Of a stretch of 64,000 bases of DNA, positions 27,902-37,978 are shown piece after piece. Numbering within the stretch: the first letter of the stretch is position 1; every line of letters begins with the position of its first letter. Below the pieces are notes generated by a model. That model was not told the origin of the DNA. It saw only the letters and a program-made list of their open reading frames with translations, and ran no database searches. A program made the translations under genes and the position numbers. The DNA comes from Sphingopyxis sp. JAI128 (GTDB lineage: Bacteria; Pseudomonadota; Alphaproteobacteria; Sphingomonadales; Sphingomonadaceae), in contig NZ_JACHDA010000001.1 in the NCBI RefSeq assembly GCF_014207235.1, positions 434,001-498,000 of the forward strand. Reading direction: 5' to 3'.

Positions 27902-28909
27902 TCAGGCGATCGCCAGCAGCGCGTCGCGCTGATCGACCAGCGTGGCAAAGGCCCGGTGGTCGGCCGCACCCGCGATCCGGTCCATAGCCCCCTCCAGCCG
28001 CGCCTGCGACACGGCGCTGATCGGGTCGAGCGCATGGGCGATACCCACCATATCGTCCATCTTGCCCCAGCAATTGAGCGCGATATCGCATCCGGCTGCA
28101 ACCGCGGCGGCGGCGCGCGAGGGCACATCGCCCGACAGCGCCTCCATATCGAGGTCGTCGCTCAGCAGCAGGCCGTGGAACCCGATGCGCTGGCGGATGA
28201 CGCTGTCGATGACGATCGGAGAGAGCGTCGCCGGCCGATCGGCATCCCAGGCGGTAAAGACGACGTGACAGGTCATCGCCATCGCCGCGTCGCGCAGCGC
28301 GGCAAAGGGCGCCAGATCGGTCTGGAGATCGCGGTCTGGCGCCGTGACGACCGGCAGTTCCTTGTGCGAATCGAGCACGGCGCGCCCGTGTCCCGGGATA
28401 TGCTTGACGATACCGACGACGCCGCCATCCTGCAGCCCGCCCAAGATCGCGCGGCCGAGCGCCGCAACGCGCATCGGCTCGCTGCCCAGCGCGCGATCGC
28501 CGATGACGTCGCTCGCACCCGGCTGGCGGACGTCGAGCAGCGGCAGGCAATCGACCGTAATCCCGACCTCGGACAGCATCGCCGCGAGCGCCATGGCATT
28601 GAGCCGCGCCGCCTCGATCGCGCTCGCCGGCGCACGCTCGTACAGCGCATCGAACGCCGCGCCGCTCGGGAAAGCGGGCCATTCAGGCGACTTCATGCGC
28701 GCCACACGCCCGCCCTCCTGGTCGATCAGGATCGGCAGGTTCGCGCGTCCGTCGAGGCTGCGCAATTCGTCGGTCAAGCGGCGCAGCTGTTCGCGATTTT
28801 CGATGTTGCGCCCGAACAGGATATAGCCCGCGGGGTCGCTGTCGCGAAAGAAAGCGCGCTCGTCGTCGGTGAGGGTCAGGCCCGACAGGCCGAAAATAGC
28901 CGGTATCAT
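27902..28909 (-). CDS. nagZ: Beta-N-acetylhexosaminidase (GH3, peptidoglycan recycling)
   Basis: NagZ removes N-acetylglucosamine from anhydro-muropeptides in the cytosol during cell-wall recycling. The 335-residue product has no signal peptide and is a single GH3 TIM barrel: ILIDQEGGRVARMKSPEWP, the sugar-binding IVKHIPGHGRAVLDSHKELP with the catalytic His loop, and the nucleophile in LLLSDDLDMEALSG. It sits between the SPOR-domain gene and scpA in the usual alphaproteobacterial order, linking cell wall and chromosome functions. Confidence 0.95.
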   Translation of the reverse strand: MIPAIFGLSGLTLTDDERAFFRDSDPAGYILFGRNIENREQLRRLTDELRSLDGRANLPILIDQEGGRVARMKSPEWPAFPSGAAFDALYERAPASAIEAARLNAMALAAMLSEVGITVDCLPLLDVRQPGASDVIGDRALGSEPMRVAALGRAILGGLQDGGVVGIVKHIPGHGRAVLDSHKELPVVTAPDRDLQTDLAPFAALRDAAMAMTCHVVFTAWDADRPATLSPIVIDSVIRQRIGFHGLLLSDDLDMEALSGDVPSRAAAAVAAGCDIALNCWGKMDDMVGIAHALDPISAVSQARLEGAMDRIAGAADHRAFATLVDQRDALLAIA

Positions 28910-29017
28910 CGTGCGTCAATCTCCATCGATCGCCGCCCCCTCATGCGGCAATCCGGGCAAGCAACATGCCATAATGGCAGCATTGCACCAACGGAGTCTG
29001 CGGCCAAGCGGGCCGAA

Positions 29018-29803
29018 TCAGCGGACGACGACGCAATTTTCACCGGCAACGCGCAATTTTCCGCACAAATTCGATGCGTTGGCGGCGGTTCCTGCGGATA
29101 CGCGCAAACGATAGACGGTCGCGTTGCCCACCTTGGCGGGCGATACCGATTTATTGAGTTCGGCCAGATAGGCGAAACGTTTCGACAAGTTGGTCCATGC
29201 CTTGGCGGCCGCGGCATCGCTGCTGAAGGCGCCGAGTTGGATCATCGCGCCGCCCGATGCAGGTTCGGCCTTTGCCGCGCCGCCGGGCGTCTTGACCGAG
29301 GTTGCCGCCGGGGCGGCCTCGCCCTTACCCTTGCCCTTGTCGGCGGGCGCAGATTTTGCCGTCTTCGCGGCAGCAACCTTATCGGCCGCGGCTGTCTTCG
29401 CCGCCGCTTCGCGCTCCTGCGGGGTCACTGCGGGCTCTTCGGGCATGCGCGTCGGATCGACCTTGCCTGCGGGTTCGGCGCCTTCGCTGGCGGAGAAGCT
29501 GGCATCGCCCTCCCCTTCGAAGGTTTTTGCCCCGTCGGTCTTCGGCACCACCTTGTAATCGCCTTCCTGCGCGGCGATCAACTCGCCCTTCCCCCGCGCA
29601 CCGCCATTCTGGATCCACCACAGGCCGCCGAGCACCGCGCCGATCAGCAGCAAGCCGCCGAGCACCATGATCAACAGTCGCGCGGGCGACACCTCACCAT
29701 CGTCTTCATAGCCATCGGCGGCTTCGAGCCAGGGCAGGCGATCTTCCTCACCGAGCCCCAGCCCCGCTTCGCCCTGCCCCGCGTCCTTTCCCTCGGCCAT
29801 CAA
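29018..29803 (-). CDS. SPOR domain membrane protein
   Basis: A 261-residue protein with one transmembrane segment at about residues 43-63 (LIMVLGGLLLIGAVLGGLWW). An Ala/Lys/Glu-rich periplasmic linker is followed by a C-terminal SPOR domain (about 188-261: MIQLGAFSSDAAAAKAWTNL ... YRLRVSAGTAANASNLCGKL). SPOR domains bind denuded peptidoglycan at the division site. The start overlaps argS by four bases. It is placed as usual between argS and nagZ. Confidence 0.92.
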   Translation of the reverse strand: MMAEGKDAGQGEAGLGLGEEDRLPWLEAADGYEDDGEVSPARLLIMVLGGLLLIGAVLGGLWWIQNGGARGKGELIAAQEGDYKVVPKTDGAKTFEGEGDASFSASEGAEPAGKVDPTRMPEEPAVTPQEREAAAKTAAADKVAAAKTAKSAPADKGKGKGEAAPAATSVKTPGGAAKAEPASGGAMIQLGAFSSDAAAAKAWTNLSKRFAYLAELNKSVSPAKVGNATVYRLRVSAGTAANASNLCGKLRVAGENCVVVR

Positions 29804-31527
29804 TTCATCTCCTCGAGCGCCTCAACCCCCATCAGGGACAGCCCGTTGCGGATAACCTGCCCGATTCCGTCGGCCAAATAAAGCCGCGTCGCAGTCAATT
29901 CGGGATCATCGTCGAGCACGATGCGCGAGGCAGGATCGTCATTGCCCAGATTGTACCAGGCGTGGAACGCCGCCGCGACGTCCGCGAGGTAGAACGCAAT
30001 GCGGTGCGGTTCGCGCGCCGATGCCGCCGCCTCGACGATCCGGGGGAATTGCGCGAGCAACTTCACCAGCCCCAATTCATGCGCGTTCAGCCGTGCGGGC
30101 GCAGGTGCCGGCAACGCAATCCCCGCATCGGCGGCCTTTTTGCGCAGCCGCGAAATGCGGGCGTTGGCATATTGCAGGTACCAGACCGGATTGTCGCGCG
30201 ATGCCTCGACCACCTTCGCGAAATCGAAATCCATCTGCGCATCGGCCTTGCGCGTCAGCATGGTGAAGCGCACCGCGTCCTTGCCGACTTCGTCGACCAC
30301 ATCGGCGAGAGTGACGAAATTGCCCGCGCGCTTCGACATCTTGAACGGCTCGCCATTTTTGAGCAGGCGGACCATCTGCACCAGCTTGACGTCGAAACGC
30401 GTCTTGCCGCCGGTCAGCGCCGCCACCGCGGCCTTGATCCGCTTGACCGTGCCGGCATGGTCGGCGCCCCAGATGTCGATCAGTTCGTCGGCATTCTGGC
30501 TCTTCTGGAAATGATAGGCGAGGTCGGCGCCGAAATAGGTCCAGCTGCCGTCCGATTTCTTGATCGGGCGATCCTGATCGTCGCCGAATTTTGTCGATCG
30601 GAACAGCGGCAGCTCGACCGGTTCCCAATCCTCGGGTGTCTCGCCCTTGGGCGCTTCAAGCTGGCCGTCATAGACCAGGTCATGATCGCGCAGCCATTGT
30701 TCGGCGGCGGCGGGTTTGCCCGCGGCCTGCAATTCGGCCTCCGAGGAGAAGAGGTCGTGATGGATGCCGAGCTTGGCCAGGTCGGCACGGATCATGTCCA
30801 TCATCGCGCTGACCGCTTCGGCGCGAAACAGGCCCAGCCATGCGCTTTCGGGCGCGCCGACGAAACGGTCGCCATATTCGGTCGCCAGCCTGCTCGCGAC
30901 CGGGATCAGATAGTCGCCGGGGTAGAGGCCTTCGGGGATCGCGCCGACATCCTCGCCGAGCGCCTCGCGGTAGCGCATGTGGACCGAGCGGGCGAGCACA
31001 TCGACCTGCGCGCCGGCGTCATTGACATAATATTCGCGGATCACCTCGTGCCCCGCATATTCGAGCAGCGCGGCGAGCGCATCGCCGACGACGGCGCCAC
31101 GGCAATGGCCGACATGCATCGGCCCGGTCGGGTTCGCCGAAACATATTCGACATTGACGCGCCGGCCCTGTCCCATCGCCGAGCGGCCATAATCGGCGCC
31201 TTCGCTGAAAATCAGCGCCAGTTCGTCGCGCCAGCTGTCGTCGCCGAGACGCAGGTTGATGAATCCCGGGCCCGCGACGCTCGCCTCGGTCACCTCCTCC
31301 AGCATCCCCAGTTCTGCAACGAGCAGATCCGCGAGCGCGCGCGGGTTCATGCCGGCCGGCTTGGCTAGAACCATCGCGGCGTTGGTCGCGACGTCGCCAT
31401 GCGCGGGATCGCGCGGCGGCTCGACACTGATCGCCGAGCGGTCGAGCCCGGCTGGCAAGGCGTTGCGGGCGGCGAGCGCATCGAGCGCGACGCCGATATG
31501 GTCGGAAAAACGGCTGAACAGGGTCAC
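29800..31527 (-). CDS. argS: Arginyl-tRNA synthetase
   Basis: ArgS charges tRNA-Arg with arginine. The 575-residue product is full length: an N-terminal additional domain, the HIGH-type motif in ANPTGPMHVGHCRGAVVGDA, the catalytic NDAGAQVDVLARSVHMRYRE, YFGADLAYHFQKSQNADELI, the KMSKS-type FKMSKRAGNFVTLADVVDEV, and the DALR anticodon-binding C-terminus ending ADGIGQVIRNGLSLMGVEAL. It starts the argS-SPOR-nagZ-scpA-scpB-tatABC series. Confidence 0.97.
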   Translation of the reverse strand: MTLFSRFSDHIGVALDALAARNALPAGLDRSAISVEPPRDPAHGDVATNAAMVLAKPAGMNPRALADLLVAELGMLEEVTEASVAGPGFINLRLGDDSWRDELALIFSEGADYGRSAMGQGRRVNVEYVSANPTGPMHVGHCRGAVVGDALAALLEYAGHEVIREYYVNDAGAQVDVLARSVHMRYREALGEDVGAIPEGLYPGDYLIPVASRLATEYGDRFVGAPESAWLGLFRAEAVSAMMDMIRADLAKLGIHHDLFSSEAELQAAGKPAAAEQWLRDHDLVYDGQLEAPKGETPEDWEPVELPLFRSTKFGDDQDRPIKKSDGSWTYFGADLAYHFQKSQNADELIDIWGADHAGTVKRIKAAVAALTGGKTRFDVKLVQMVRLLKNGEPFKMSKRAGNFVTLADVVDEVGKDAVRFTMLTRKADAQMDFDFAKVVEASRDNPVWYLQYANARISRLRKKAADAGIALPAPAPARLNAHELGLVKLLAQFPRIVEAAASAREPHRIAFYLADVAAAFHAWYNLGNDDPASRIVLDDDPELTATRLYLADGIGQVIRNGLSLMGVEALEEMN

Positions 31528-31662
31528 GGGACGGGCCTATCTTCGATCGGAGAAAGTCTTGCGCGCGCCCTATAACAGCTTGGCGCACGCGAAAAGCCCT
31601 GCGTCACCGGGCGGCGCGCAGGGCGTAACCGGGCGAACGGCGCCGCGGCGGCGCCGCACATC

Positions 31663-32337
31663 CTATCGTCGGACGTTATATTCGAGCTGCTCCTGCGTCA
31701 GCTGGAAGCCGATGAGCAGTTCGAAACTGGCGCGCTGCACTGCCGCGCGGACTTCGGGAAGGCTCAGCGGGTCGATCGCGGCGTCCTGGTCGCCCGCCTT
31801 GCGCCGGCGGGTGATGCGTTCGCGAATGTCGGCGGGCAGCGTCGCCGCGGCACGATCGACATAAGCCGACGCCTGCGCGTGGCCGGTGCCGCGGACCTGC
31901 CCCTCGGGGAAAGTCACCGTTACATTGCCAAGCCGCTTCGCGACGACCGCGGTACCGCCCTGCAGAACGGTCGCATAATAAGGAAGCGTAATCGAGCGCG
32001 CCGGACCGGCCTCGCGGCGCGTCGCAACGACGTCGAAATCGACGAGTTGATAAACCTTCTCGCCCCCGCTGTCGTTGCACTGGGGCACCACATTGGTCAT
32101 CGCCGCGACGACATCGATCGCATGCGCATCGCGGCTGGCCGCCGGGTCGAACAAGGTGACGTCGCCCGTATGCAGCGGCACTGCGACGGCCGGGCAGGCG
32201 CTGCGCGTCGCTGTAATACCGACTCCGCCGTTTACGTCGATTTCATTGTCCTTCGCGCAGCCCGCCACCGTCGCCACGGCCGCCGTGCCGCACAGCACGG
32301 TCAGGAATTTACGGGACGGAAGCGAAATGGGCATCAT
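31663..32337 (-). CDS. Putative lipoprotein, hypothetical
   Basis: A 224-residue protein with a lipoprotein signal (FLTVLCGTAAVATVAGC, then AKDNEIDVNGG). The mature part is mainly beta-rich with a VVPQCNDSGGEKVYQLVDFD segment and ends with FELLIGFQLTQEQLEYNVRR. I do not recognise the family; sphingomonads carry conserved proteins with this layout. The start at 32337 has GGAAAG upstream; a longer reading begins at 32397 but adds a non-signal-like piece. It lies between argS and ispH, on the argS strand. Confidence 0.75.
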   Translation of the reverse strand: MMPISLPSRKFLTVLCGTAAVATVAGCAKDNEIDVNGGVGITATRSACPAVAVPLHTGDVTLFDPAASRDAHAIDVVAAMTNVVPQCNDSGGEKVYQLVDFDVVATRREAGPARSITLPYYATVLQGGTAVVAKRLGNVTVTFPEGQVRGTGHAQASAYVDRAAATLPADIRERITRRRKAGDQDAAIDPLSLPEVRAAVQRASFELLIGFQLTQEQLEYNVRR

Positions 32338-32489
32338 GATAATCGGGCTTTCCAAACAGGCGCATCGACAGACGTCGGGACGGTGATCCCGCTTCATGCG
32401 CGCCGCTTCTTATCGGTGCGATGAACAAGGCGCAACACAGACGAAGCCGCTTTACCCCAATGGCGGTGCTGCGCTAGAGCGCCCGCATT

Positions 32490-33476
32490 ATGAACCTTCC
32501 CCATTCAACGACGCACCGGCAAGACGGCGAAGCGGCAGAACTCATGGTTTTGATCGCGGCGCCGCGCGGCTTTTGCGCCGGCGTCGACCGCGCGATCCGC
32601 ATCGTCGAACTGGCGCTGCAGAAATATGGCGCGCCGGTCTATGTCCGTCACGAAATCGTCCACAACCGTTATGTCGTGGACGCGCTGAAGGCAAAGGGCG
32701 CGATTTTCGTCGAATCGCTCGATCGGGTTCCCGACGGCGTGCCCGTCGTGTTCAGCGCGCACGGCGTGCCCAAGGCCGTGCCGGCCAAGGCGGAAATGCG
32801 CGGGCTCGACTATATCGACGCGACCTGCCCGCTCGTGTCGAAAGTCCATCGCCAGGCCGAGCGCGCGCACGAGGCGGGGCGTCATATCGTCTTCGTCGGC
32901 CATGCCGGCCATCCCGAAGTCATCGGCACGCTCGGCCAGCTACCCGACGGCGCGATGACGCTCGTCGAATCGGTCGACGATGTGGCGAACCTGTCGCCGC
33001 CCGATCCGGACATGCTTTCCTTCCTGACCCAGACGACGCTGTCGGTGGACGATACGCGCGACATCGTCGCCGCGCTTCAGCATCGTTTCCCGGCGATCAG
33101 CGGACCGCGCGGCGAGGATATCTGCTACGCGACCTCGAACCGGCAGGAAGCGGTCAAGGCGATCGCGGGCGAATGCGATCGCCTGATCGTGATCGGCGCG
33201 CCCAACAGCTCGAACAGCCTGCGCCTCGTCGAAGTCGCCGAACGAATGGGAACGCCGGCCCATCTCGTCCAGCGCGGCATCGACATCGATCCCGAATGGC
33301 TTGCCGATATCGGCACATTGGGCATCACGGCGGGAGCGAGCGCGCCCGAAACATTGGTACGCGAAGTGATCGATACGGTTGCGAAGCATCGGCCGATCGT
33401 CGAGCAGGTCGTCGTGACCGCCGAGGAGAATATGATCTTCAAGCTGCCGCGCGGGCTCGAACCGGCGGCGGCCTGA
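32490..33476 (+). CDS. ispH: 4-hydroxy-3-methylbut-2-enyl diphosphate reductase
   Basis: IspH is the [4Fe-4S] enzyme that makes IPP and DMAPP in the last step of the MEP isoprenoid pathway. The 328-residue product has all three cluster Cys: [31 protein letters not shown] and [13 protein letters not shown]. It also has the substrate-binding [11 protein letters not shown], the catalytic Glu in [15 protein letters not shown], and [15 protein letters not shown] with [11 protein letters not shown]. Its stop overlaps the thrB start by one base. Confidence 0.97.
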   Translation: MNLPHSTTHRQDGEAAELMVLIAAPRGFCAGVDRAIRIVELALQKYGAPVYVRHEIVHNRYVVDALKAKGAIFVESLDRVPDGVPVVFSAHGVPKAVPAKAEMRGLDYIDATCPLVSKVHRQAERAHEAGRHIVFVGHAGHPEVIGTLGQLPDGAMTLVESVDDVANLSPPDPDMLSFLTQTTLSVDDTRDIVAALQHRFPAISGPRGEDICYATSNRQEAVKAIAGECDRLIVIGAPNSSNSLRLVEVAERMGTPAHLVQRGIDIDPEWLADIGTLGITAGASAPETLVREVIDTVAKHRPIVEQVVVTAEENMIFKLPRGLEPAAA

Positions 33477-34438
33477 TGGCGGTCTATACCCACGTCGAAC
33501 CCGACGACCTTGCCGCGCTCGTATCGCGCTACGACATCGGCACCGTCCTGTCGTGCAAGGGCATCGCCGAAGGTGTCGAGAACAGCAACTTCCTGCTTGA
33601 GACGACCGGTGGCCGCTTCATCCTGACGCTTTACGAGAAGCGGGTCAGCGAAGGCGACTTGCCCTTCTTCGTGGATCTACTCAATCATCTTGCGGACAGC
33701 GGCTGTCCCGTCCCGGCGATGCTGCGCGACCGCGAAGGCGTCGCAATCCAGCGAATTTCGGGCCGCGCCGCCTGCGTCATCCAGTTTCTGCCCGGCATTT
33801 CGCTGACGCAGCCTACTCCCGCGCAATGCGAAGCGGCCGGCGCCGCGCTTGGCGCGATGCACCGCGCGCTCGAGGGATATGGCGGCACCCGTGAAAACAG
33901 CATGGGCCATCGCCACTGGCGCAGCGTCGCGCAGGCGACCGGCGATCTCGACCAGGTGCTTCCCGGCCTTCAGGCGATCGTCGACGCCGAACTGGCTTAT
34001 CTCGACGCGCATTGGCCCTCCGGCCTGCCGGCGCATGTCATTCACGCCGACCTGTTTCCCGACAATGTGCTGATGCTCGGCGACCGTGTCACGGGACTGA
34101 TCGACTTCTATTTCGCTGCGAGCGACTTTCGGGCCTACGACCTTGTGATCGCCCACGCGTCCTGGGCTTTTGCACCCGATGGCCGGGATTGCGACCCGGC
34201 GCGCGCGCGGGCTTTGATGCGCGGATACGCCAGCGAAATCACGCTGACGACGGCCGAAGCCGCTGCCCTGCCGCTCCTCGCGCGCGGCGCCTCGCTCCGC
34301 TTCCTGCTCACGCGCGCGCACGACTGGGTTCACACGCCCGCCGATGCGCTCGTCACGCGCAAGGATCCCTCGCCCTTCCTAGCCCGCCTGCTACGCTATA
34401 GCGCGGCGGACGCCGCCAGCCTGTTCGCCGCCGCATGA
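33476..34438 (+). CDS. thrB: Homoserine kinase (ThrB type of the APH fold)
   Basis: It phosphorylates homoserine in threonine synthesis. The 320-residue product has the aminoglycoside-phosphotransferase-like kinase fold: [30 protein letters not shown] (ATP Lys), the catalytic loop [13 protein letters not shown] and the metal Asp in [11 protein letters not shown]. This is the alphaproteobacterial homoserine kinase, not the GHMP form. It is coupled with ispH and overlaps rnhA by four bases, the usual ispH-thrB-rnhA order. Confidence 0.93.
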   Translation: MAVYTHVEPDDLAALVSRYDIGTVLSCKGIAEGVENSNFLLETTGGRFILTLYEKRVSEGDLPFFVDLLNHLADSGCPVPAMLRDREGVAIQRISGRAACVIQFLPGISLTQPTPAQCEAAGAALGAMHRALEGYGGTRENSMGHRHWRSVAQATGDLDQVLPGLQAIVDAELAYLDAHWPSGLPAHVIHADLFPDNVLMLGDRVTGLIDFYFAASDFRAYDLVIAHASWAFAPDGRDCDPARARALMRGYASEITLTTAEAAALPLLARGASLRFLLTRAHDWVHTPADALVTRKDPSPFLARLLRYSAADAASLFAAA

Positions 34439-34893
34439 CCGAAAATGCCGGCAGGACGGTGATCGTCGCGACCGATGGCGCGTGCAAGGGCAATCCCGGC
34501 CCCGGCGGCTGGGGCGCGGTGCTGCGCTGGGGCGACGTGGTCAAGACCCTGTCGGGCGGCGAAGCCGACACGACGAACAACCGCATGGAATTGATGGCCG
34601 CGATCGAGGCGCTCGCCGCGCTCAAGCGCAGTTGCAACGTCGAACTGTCGACCGACAGCGTCTATGTCCGCGACGGCATCACTAAATGGGTTTTCGGCTG
34701 GCAAAAGAACGGTTGGAAGACCGCGGCCAAAAAGCCGGTCGCCAACGCCGACCTGTGGCAACGCCTCGTCAAGGAAAGCGCGCGCCACAAGGTCGAATGG
34801 ATATGGGTCAAGGGCCATGCGGGACACGGCGACAATGAAATGGCGGACCAGCTCGCCAGCGATGCGGCATTGAAGGTCGCGCGGACGCGCTGA
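34435..34893 (+). CDS. rnhA: Ribonuclease HI
   Basis: RnhA cleaves RNA in RNA-DNA hybrids. The 152-residue product has the four acidic catalytic residues in [44 protein letters not shown] and [16 protein letters not shown], with the basic handle [14 protein letters not shown]. It is complete. The ATG overlaps the thrB stop. Confidence 0.97.
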   Translation: MTENAGRTVIVATDGACKGNPGPGGWGAVLRWGDVVKTLSGGEADTTNNRMELMAAIEALAALKRSCNVELSTDSVYVRDGITKWVFGWQKNGWKTAAKKPVANADLWQRLVKESARHKVEWIWVKGHAGHGDNEMADQLASDAALKVARTR

Positions 34894-34910
34894 ACGCCCG
34901 CGCGCGCTTG

Positions 34911-35087
34911 TCAGGCTTCGTCGCGAACTTCGGCGCCCGGGCCGTTTTTCAGGATCGATTCAATGGCGTTTTTCGCCGAAGCCTTGCTCGAATAGCCTTC
35001 GGTCCAGAAGATCGTTTCGCTGTCATATTTGAAATAGGCGACGAACTCGCCGGCCTTGTTCTTCTTGATCTCGAAATAGTGGGCCAT
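34911..35087 (-). CDS. DUF1508 (YegP-like) small protein
   Basis: A 58-residue single-repeat protein: MAHYFEIKKNKAGEFVAYFK then SKASAKNAIESILKNGPGA. DUF1508 proteins have a beta-beta-beta-alpha unit that takes the FxxxxxxGxxxxxxF form; in many species two units are fused, here one. A GGAGGA site eight bases upstream supports the ATG at 35087. It faces rnhA tail to tail. The function of the family is not established. Confidence 0.88.
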   Translation of the reverse strand: MAHYFEIKKNKAGEFVAYFKYDSETIFWTEGYSSKASAKNAIESILKNGPGAEVRDEA

Positions 35088-35167
35088 GAAATCCTCCACA
35101 CGACATGCCCGCGCCGGGGGTGGCGCGACATCATCATGTTACCCCCTCGACCTGAGCGCGCAACCCA

Positions 35168-36307
35168 TTAGAAGCCCTTGGCAAAACGCGCCGGGCTATA
35201 AGGTCGCGGATCGACCTTGCCGATCGCGCCGGCCGGTTGGGACCCACCGATCTGGCTGGCGAGCAGCGCCGCGATCGCCGGCGAGGTCTGGATACCGAAG
35301 CCGCCCTGCCCCGCGCACCAGATAAAGGCGGGTTCGGTCATATCGGCACCGAAAACGGGGTTGCGGTCGGGGGCGAAGCTGCGCAGCCCCGCCCATTTGC
35401 GCTCAACCGCGGCGACGCGCCAGTCGACGACCGATTGCAGCCGGTCGATTGCAACCGCGACGTCATATTCCTCGGGCGCGGCGTCGTGCGGGCCCGTCGG
35501 CGTCTCGTCGTGCGGGCTGAGCCAGATGCGTCCCTCGCTCTCGCCCTTGAAATAGAATTCGCCGCCGACATGGACGACCAGCGGCAGGTCGGCGGGGACC
35601 GGCACGCCGAGCCGTAGCTGGACCACGGTGCGGCGATAGGGTTGGATGCCGAGCGGCGCGACCCCGCAAGCGGCGGCGACGTCGTCGGCCCACGCCCCCG
35701 CCGCATTGACGATCAGCGACGCCCGGACATGTTCTTCGCCGACCGTCACATCCCAGCCGTCGCTCGTCCGCCGTGCGGAACGGAGTGGCGCGCGCGTCGC
35801 CAATGTGGCCCCGGCCCGCCGCGCGGCGCGCAGATAGGCCGTATGAAGGCGGCCAACGTCGATATCGCTGCACGCGGCCTCGAAGGCCGCTTCGGTCCAT
35901 TCGGCGCGAACGCCGGGAATCTTCGCGGCGATTTCGGCGCGCCCCACGCGCGACACCGCCACCCCCTTGGCGAGGAACTCGGCCGTGAAGGCATCGACCG
36001 CCGCGGCGTCGGATCGCTGCCCCAGCGTCAGCGCGGTGCGCGGCGACAGGAAGCCGCGATCGGCAAAATCGGCTGCGGGATTGTTCAACGCCTCGAAAGA
36101 CGCGGCCGACAGCGGCTGTACCCCCGTGCCGCCATAGCTTTCGTGCCAGAAAGCGGCCGAGCGTCCGGTCGCATGATAGCCCGGCGCCTCCTCCGCTTCG
36201 ACCAGCAACACCCGGCGCCAGGGCGCAAGTGCTGCCGCCAGGCTCGCGCCCGCAATGCCCGCGCCGACAATCAGCACGTCGGTGGCAGAGGGCGGCTTGT
36301 CGATCAT
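35168..36307 (-). CDS. FAD-dependent D-amino acid/glycine oxidase-like protein (DadA-type)
   Basis: The 379-residue flavoprotein has an N-terminal dinucleotide-binding motif DVLIVGAGIAGASLAAALAP, followed by GRSAAFWHESYGGTG. The FAD-binding middle contains LIVNAAGAWADDVAAACGV and the C-terminus closes with WAGLRSFAPDRNPVFG and FIWCAGQGGFGIQTSPAIA. The end motif GGxGIQTSPA is common in sarcosine/glycine oxidase-like members. The start MIDKPPSAT at 36307 was chosen because the fold begins there. Its substrate is likely a D-amino or imino acid but is not defined. It is divergent from cpaA/tadV. Confidence 0.9.
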   Translation of the reverse strand: MIDKPPSATDVLIVGAGIAGASLAAALAPWRRVLLVEAEEAPGYHATGRSAAFWHESYGGTGVQPLSAASFEALNNPAADFADRGFLSPRTALTLGQRSDAAAVDAFTAEFLAKGVAVSRVGRAEIAAKIPGVRAEWTEAAFEAACSDIDVGRLHTAYLRAARRAGATLATRAPLRSARRTSDGWDVTVGEEHVRASLIVNAAGAWADDVAAACGVAPLGIQPYRRTVVQLRLGVPVPADLPLVVHVGGEFYFKGESEGRIWLSPHDETPTGPHDAAPEEYDVAVAIDRLQSVVDWRVAAVERKWAGLRSFAPDRNPVFGADMTEPAFIWCAGQGGFGIQTSPAIAALLASQIGGSQPAGAIGKVDPRPYSPARFAKGF

Positions 36308-36406
36308 GCTCGCCGCATATCGGGTGCCCCGGCGAATGCAAGCCATGCCGGCCGGGTGGCAGACATGGTTACCCTTTGGTAAGCCATAATCCGTAGAAGC
36401 GGGCCG

Positions 36407-36895
36407 ATGGATAGCGGCACGATCTCGCTTGGCCTGATGGCCATTCTCGGACTGATGATGATCGCCGCGGCGATCAGCGATCTGCGGTCGCGATCGATAT
36501 CGAACGAACTCAACGCGGCCATCGCGTTGCTCGCCATTCCGTTCTGGATCGCCAGCGGGCTCGCCCCGTGGCCCGGGGTGGCGCTCCAGTTCGGCGCCGC
36601 CTTTGCCGTCTTTCTGGTCTTCGCCGGATTGTTCGCGATCGGCGAGATGGGCGGCGGCGACGTGAAAATGATCGGTGCGGTGATGCTGTGGATCCCGCTT
36701 TCCCTGTTTCTGCCGATGCTGATGGTGATGGCCATCGGCGGCGGCATCCTGTCGGCGGTGATGCTTATCCAGATGAAATTGCGCCCTTCGGACAAACCGG
36801 CCGAGGTCCCCTACGGGGTTGCGATCGCCGCAGCGGGGCTGTGGGCGCTTCACCAACAATATCTTAACCAGTTTCAGGCTATCGGTTCTGCCTGA
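36407..36895 (+). CDS. cpaA: Prepilin peptidase CpaA/TadV (A24 family)
   Basis: The inner-membrane aspartic protease matures Flp pilin and pseudopilins. The 162-residue product has about five membrane helices, with the catalytic Asp pair in AAISDLRSRSISNEL and GEMGGGDVKMIGAVM. It lacks the N-methylation domain of PilD, as expected of TadV. It is the first gene of the Tad locus. No Flp pilin gene lies near it. Confidence 0.92.
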   Translation: MDSGTISLGLMAILGLMMIAAAISDLRSRSISNELNAAIALLAIPFWIASGLAPWPGVALQFGAAFAVFLVFAGLFAIGEMGGGDVKMIGAVMLWIPLSLFLPMLMVMAIGGGILSAVMLIQMKLRPSDKPAEVPYGVAIAAAGLWALHQQYLNQFQAIGSA

Positions 36896-36942
36896 GGGCA
36901 AGCACCGCCGTTTCCGGTCGGTGCAGGAGGCGAAAAATCGTC

Positions 36943-37977
36943 ATGGATACGCGAAAGATTATGCTGATCGTCGGCGCGCTGGTCATTGCGATCGGCGCGG
37001 CCTTCGGGGTCAACCAGATGATGCGCGGGGCATCGGCTCCGCCTGCTCGTGCAGCTGCGGCACCGGAAATCACCGGTCCGATGATCCTTGTTGCGACACG
37101 GCAGCTGCCGGTCGGCACGATCATCGGTCCCGACAGCTTCCGGTTTCAGCCCTGGCCGAAGGAACTGGTCGAAAAGGCCTATTTCATGAAGGACAAGACC
37201 GACGTGAACACGTTGGTCGGCACCGTCGTCCGCTATCCGATCACCGCGGGCCAGCCGCTCACGCAGGGCGCACTCGTCCATCCCGACGATCGCGGCTTCC
37301 TCGCGGCGGCGCTTGGCCCGGGCATGCGTGCCGTGACGGTCAAGGTCAGCCAGGAACAGGGTGTCGCCGGCTTCGTCTTCCCGGGCGACCGCGTCGACGT
37401 GCTGCTTGCGCAGACCATCGAGGTCAAGGAAGGCAGCTCCTATCCGGACGAACAGCTTTTCACCGCCGAAACCATCGTGCGCAACGTTCGCGTGCTCGCC
37501 ACCGACCAGCGCTACGATGCCGAGGACGAAACCGGTAAGACGCCGGTTCGCACCTTCGGATCGGTGACGCTCGAAGCGACGCCCGAACTCGCCGAACGCA
37601 TCGCGGTTGCGCAGAGCATGGGCAAATTGTCGCTCGCGCTCCGCCCGCTCGCGGAAAGCACCGGCGAACTCGAAGCGGCCATCGCATCGGGCGACGTCAA
37701 TGTTCCCGAAAAGGGCGGTGCTGCCGCCGAACGCCGCATGCTGGCGCAGGCCCAGGCTCGTCCGACGACCGCCAAATCGGCGACCACCGGCGGCGATGTC
37801 TCGCGCTTCTGGGTTCCGGTTGGCGGCCGCGTCGGCGGCGGTGGGCGGCAGCAGCCGCTGGTTAGCAGCGCGCCGATTTCGTCGGCGTCGGGCAATGGGT
37901 CGGCACTCGGTAGCGGACCGGTCGTTCGCGTGACCCGCGGCGACAAGGTTACCGAAGTGCCGGTTGGGGGTAAGTAA
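36943..37977 (+). CDS. cpaB: Flp pilus assembly protein CpaB/RcpC
   Basis: The 344-residue product has a signal-anchor (IMLIVGALVIAIGAAFGVNQ) and a SAF domain (about 50-115: LVATRQLPVGTIIGPD and YPITAGQPLTQGALVHPDDR), then a beta-rich RcpC C-terminal domain with VSQEQGVAGFVFPGDRVDVL. It is an outer-membrane secretin partner in Tad systems. A GGAGG site precedes the ATG and a small GCACCG/CGGTGC hairpin (36902-36924) lies in the cpaA-cpaB gap. Its stop precedes the cpaC start by one base. Confidence 0.92.
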   Translation: MDTRKIMLIVGALVIAIGAAFGVNQMMRGASAPPARAAAAPEITGPMILVATRQLPVGTIIGPDSFRFQPWPKELVEKAYFMKDKTDVNTLVGTVVRYPITAGQPLTQGALVHPDDRGFLAAALGPGMRAVTVKVSQEQGVAGFVFPGDRVDVLLAQTIEVKEGSSYPDEQLFTAETIVRNVRVLATDQRYDAEDETGKTPVRTFGSVTLEATPELAERIAVAQSMGKLSLALRPLAESTGELEAAIASGDVNVPEKGGAAAERRMLAQAQARPTTAKSATTGGDVSRFWVPVGGRVGGGGRQQPLVSSAPISSASGNGSALGSGPVVRVTRGDKVTEVPVGGK

Positions 37978-37978
37978 G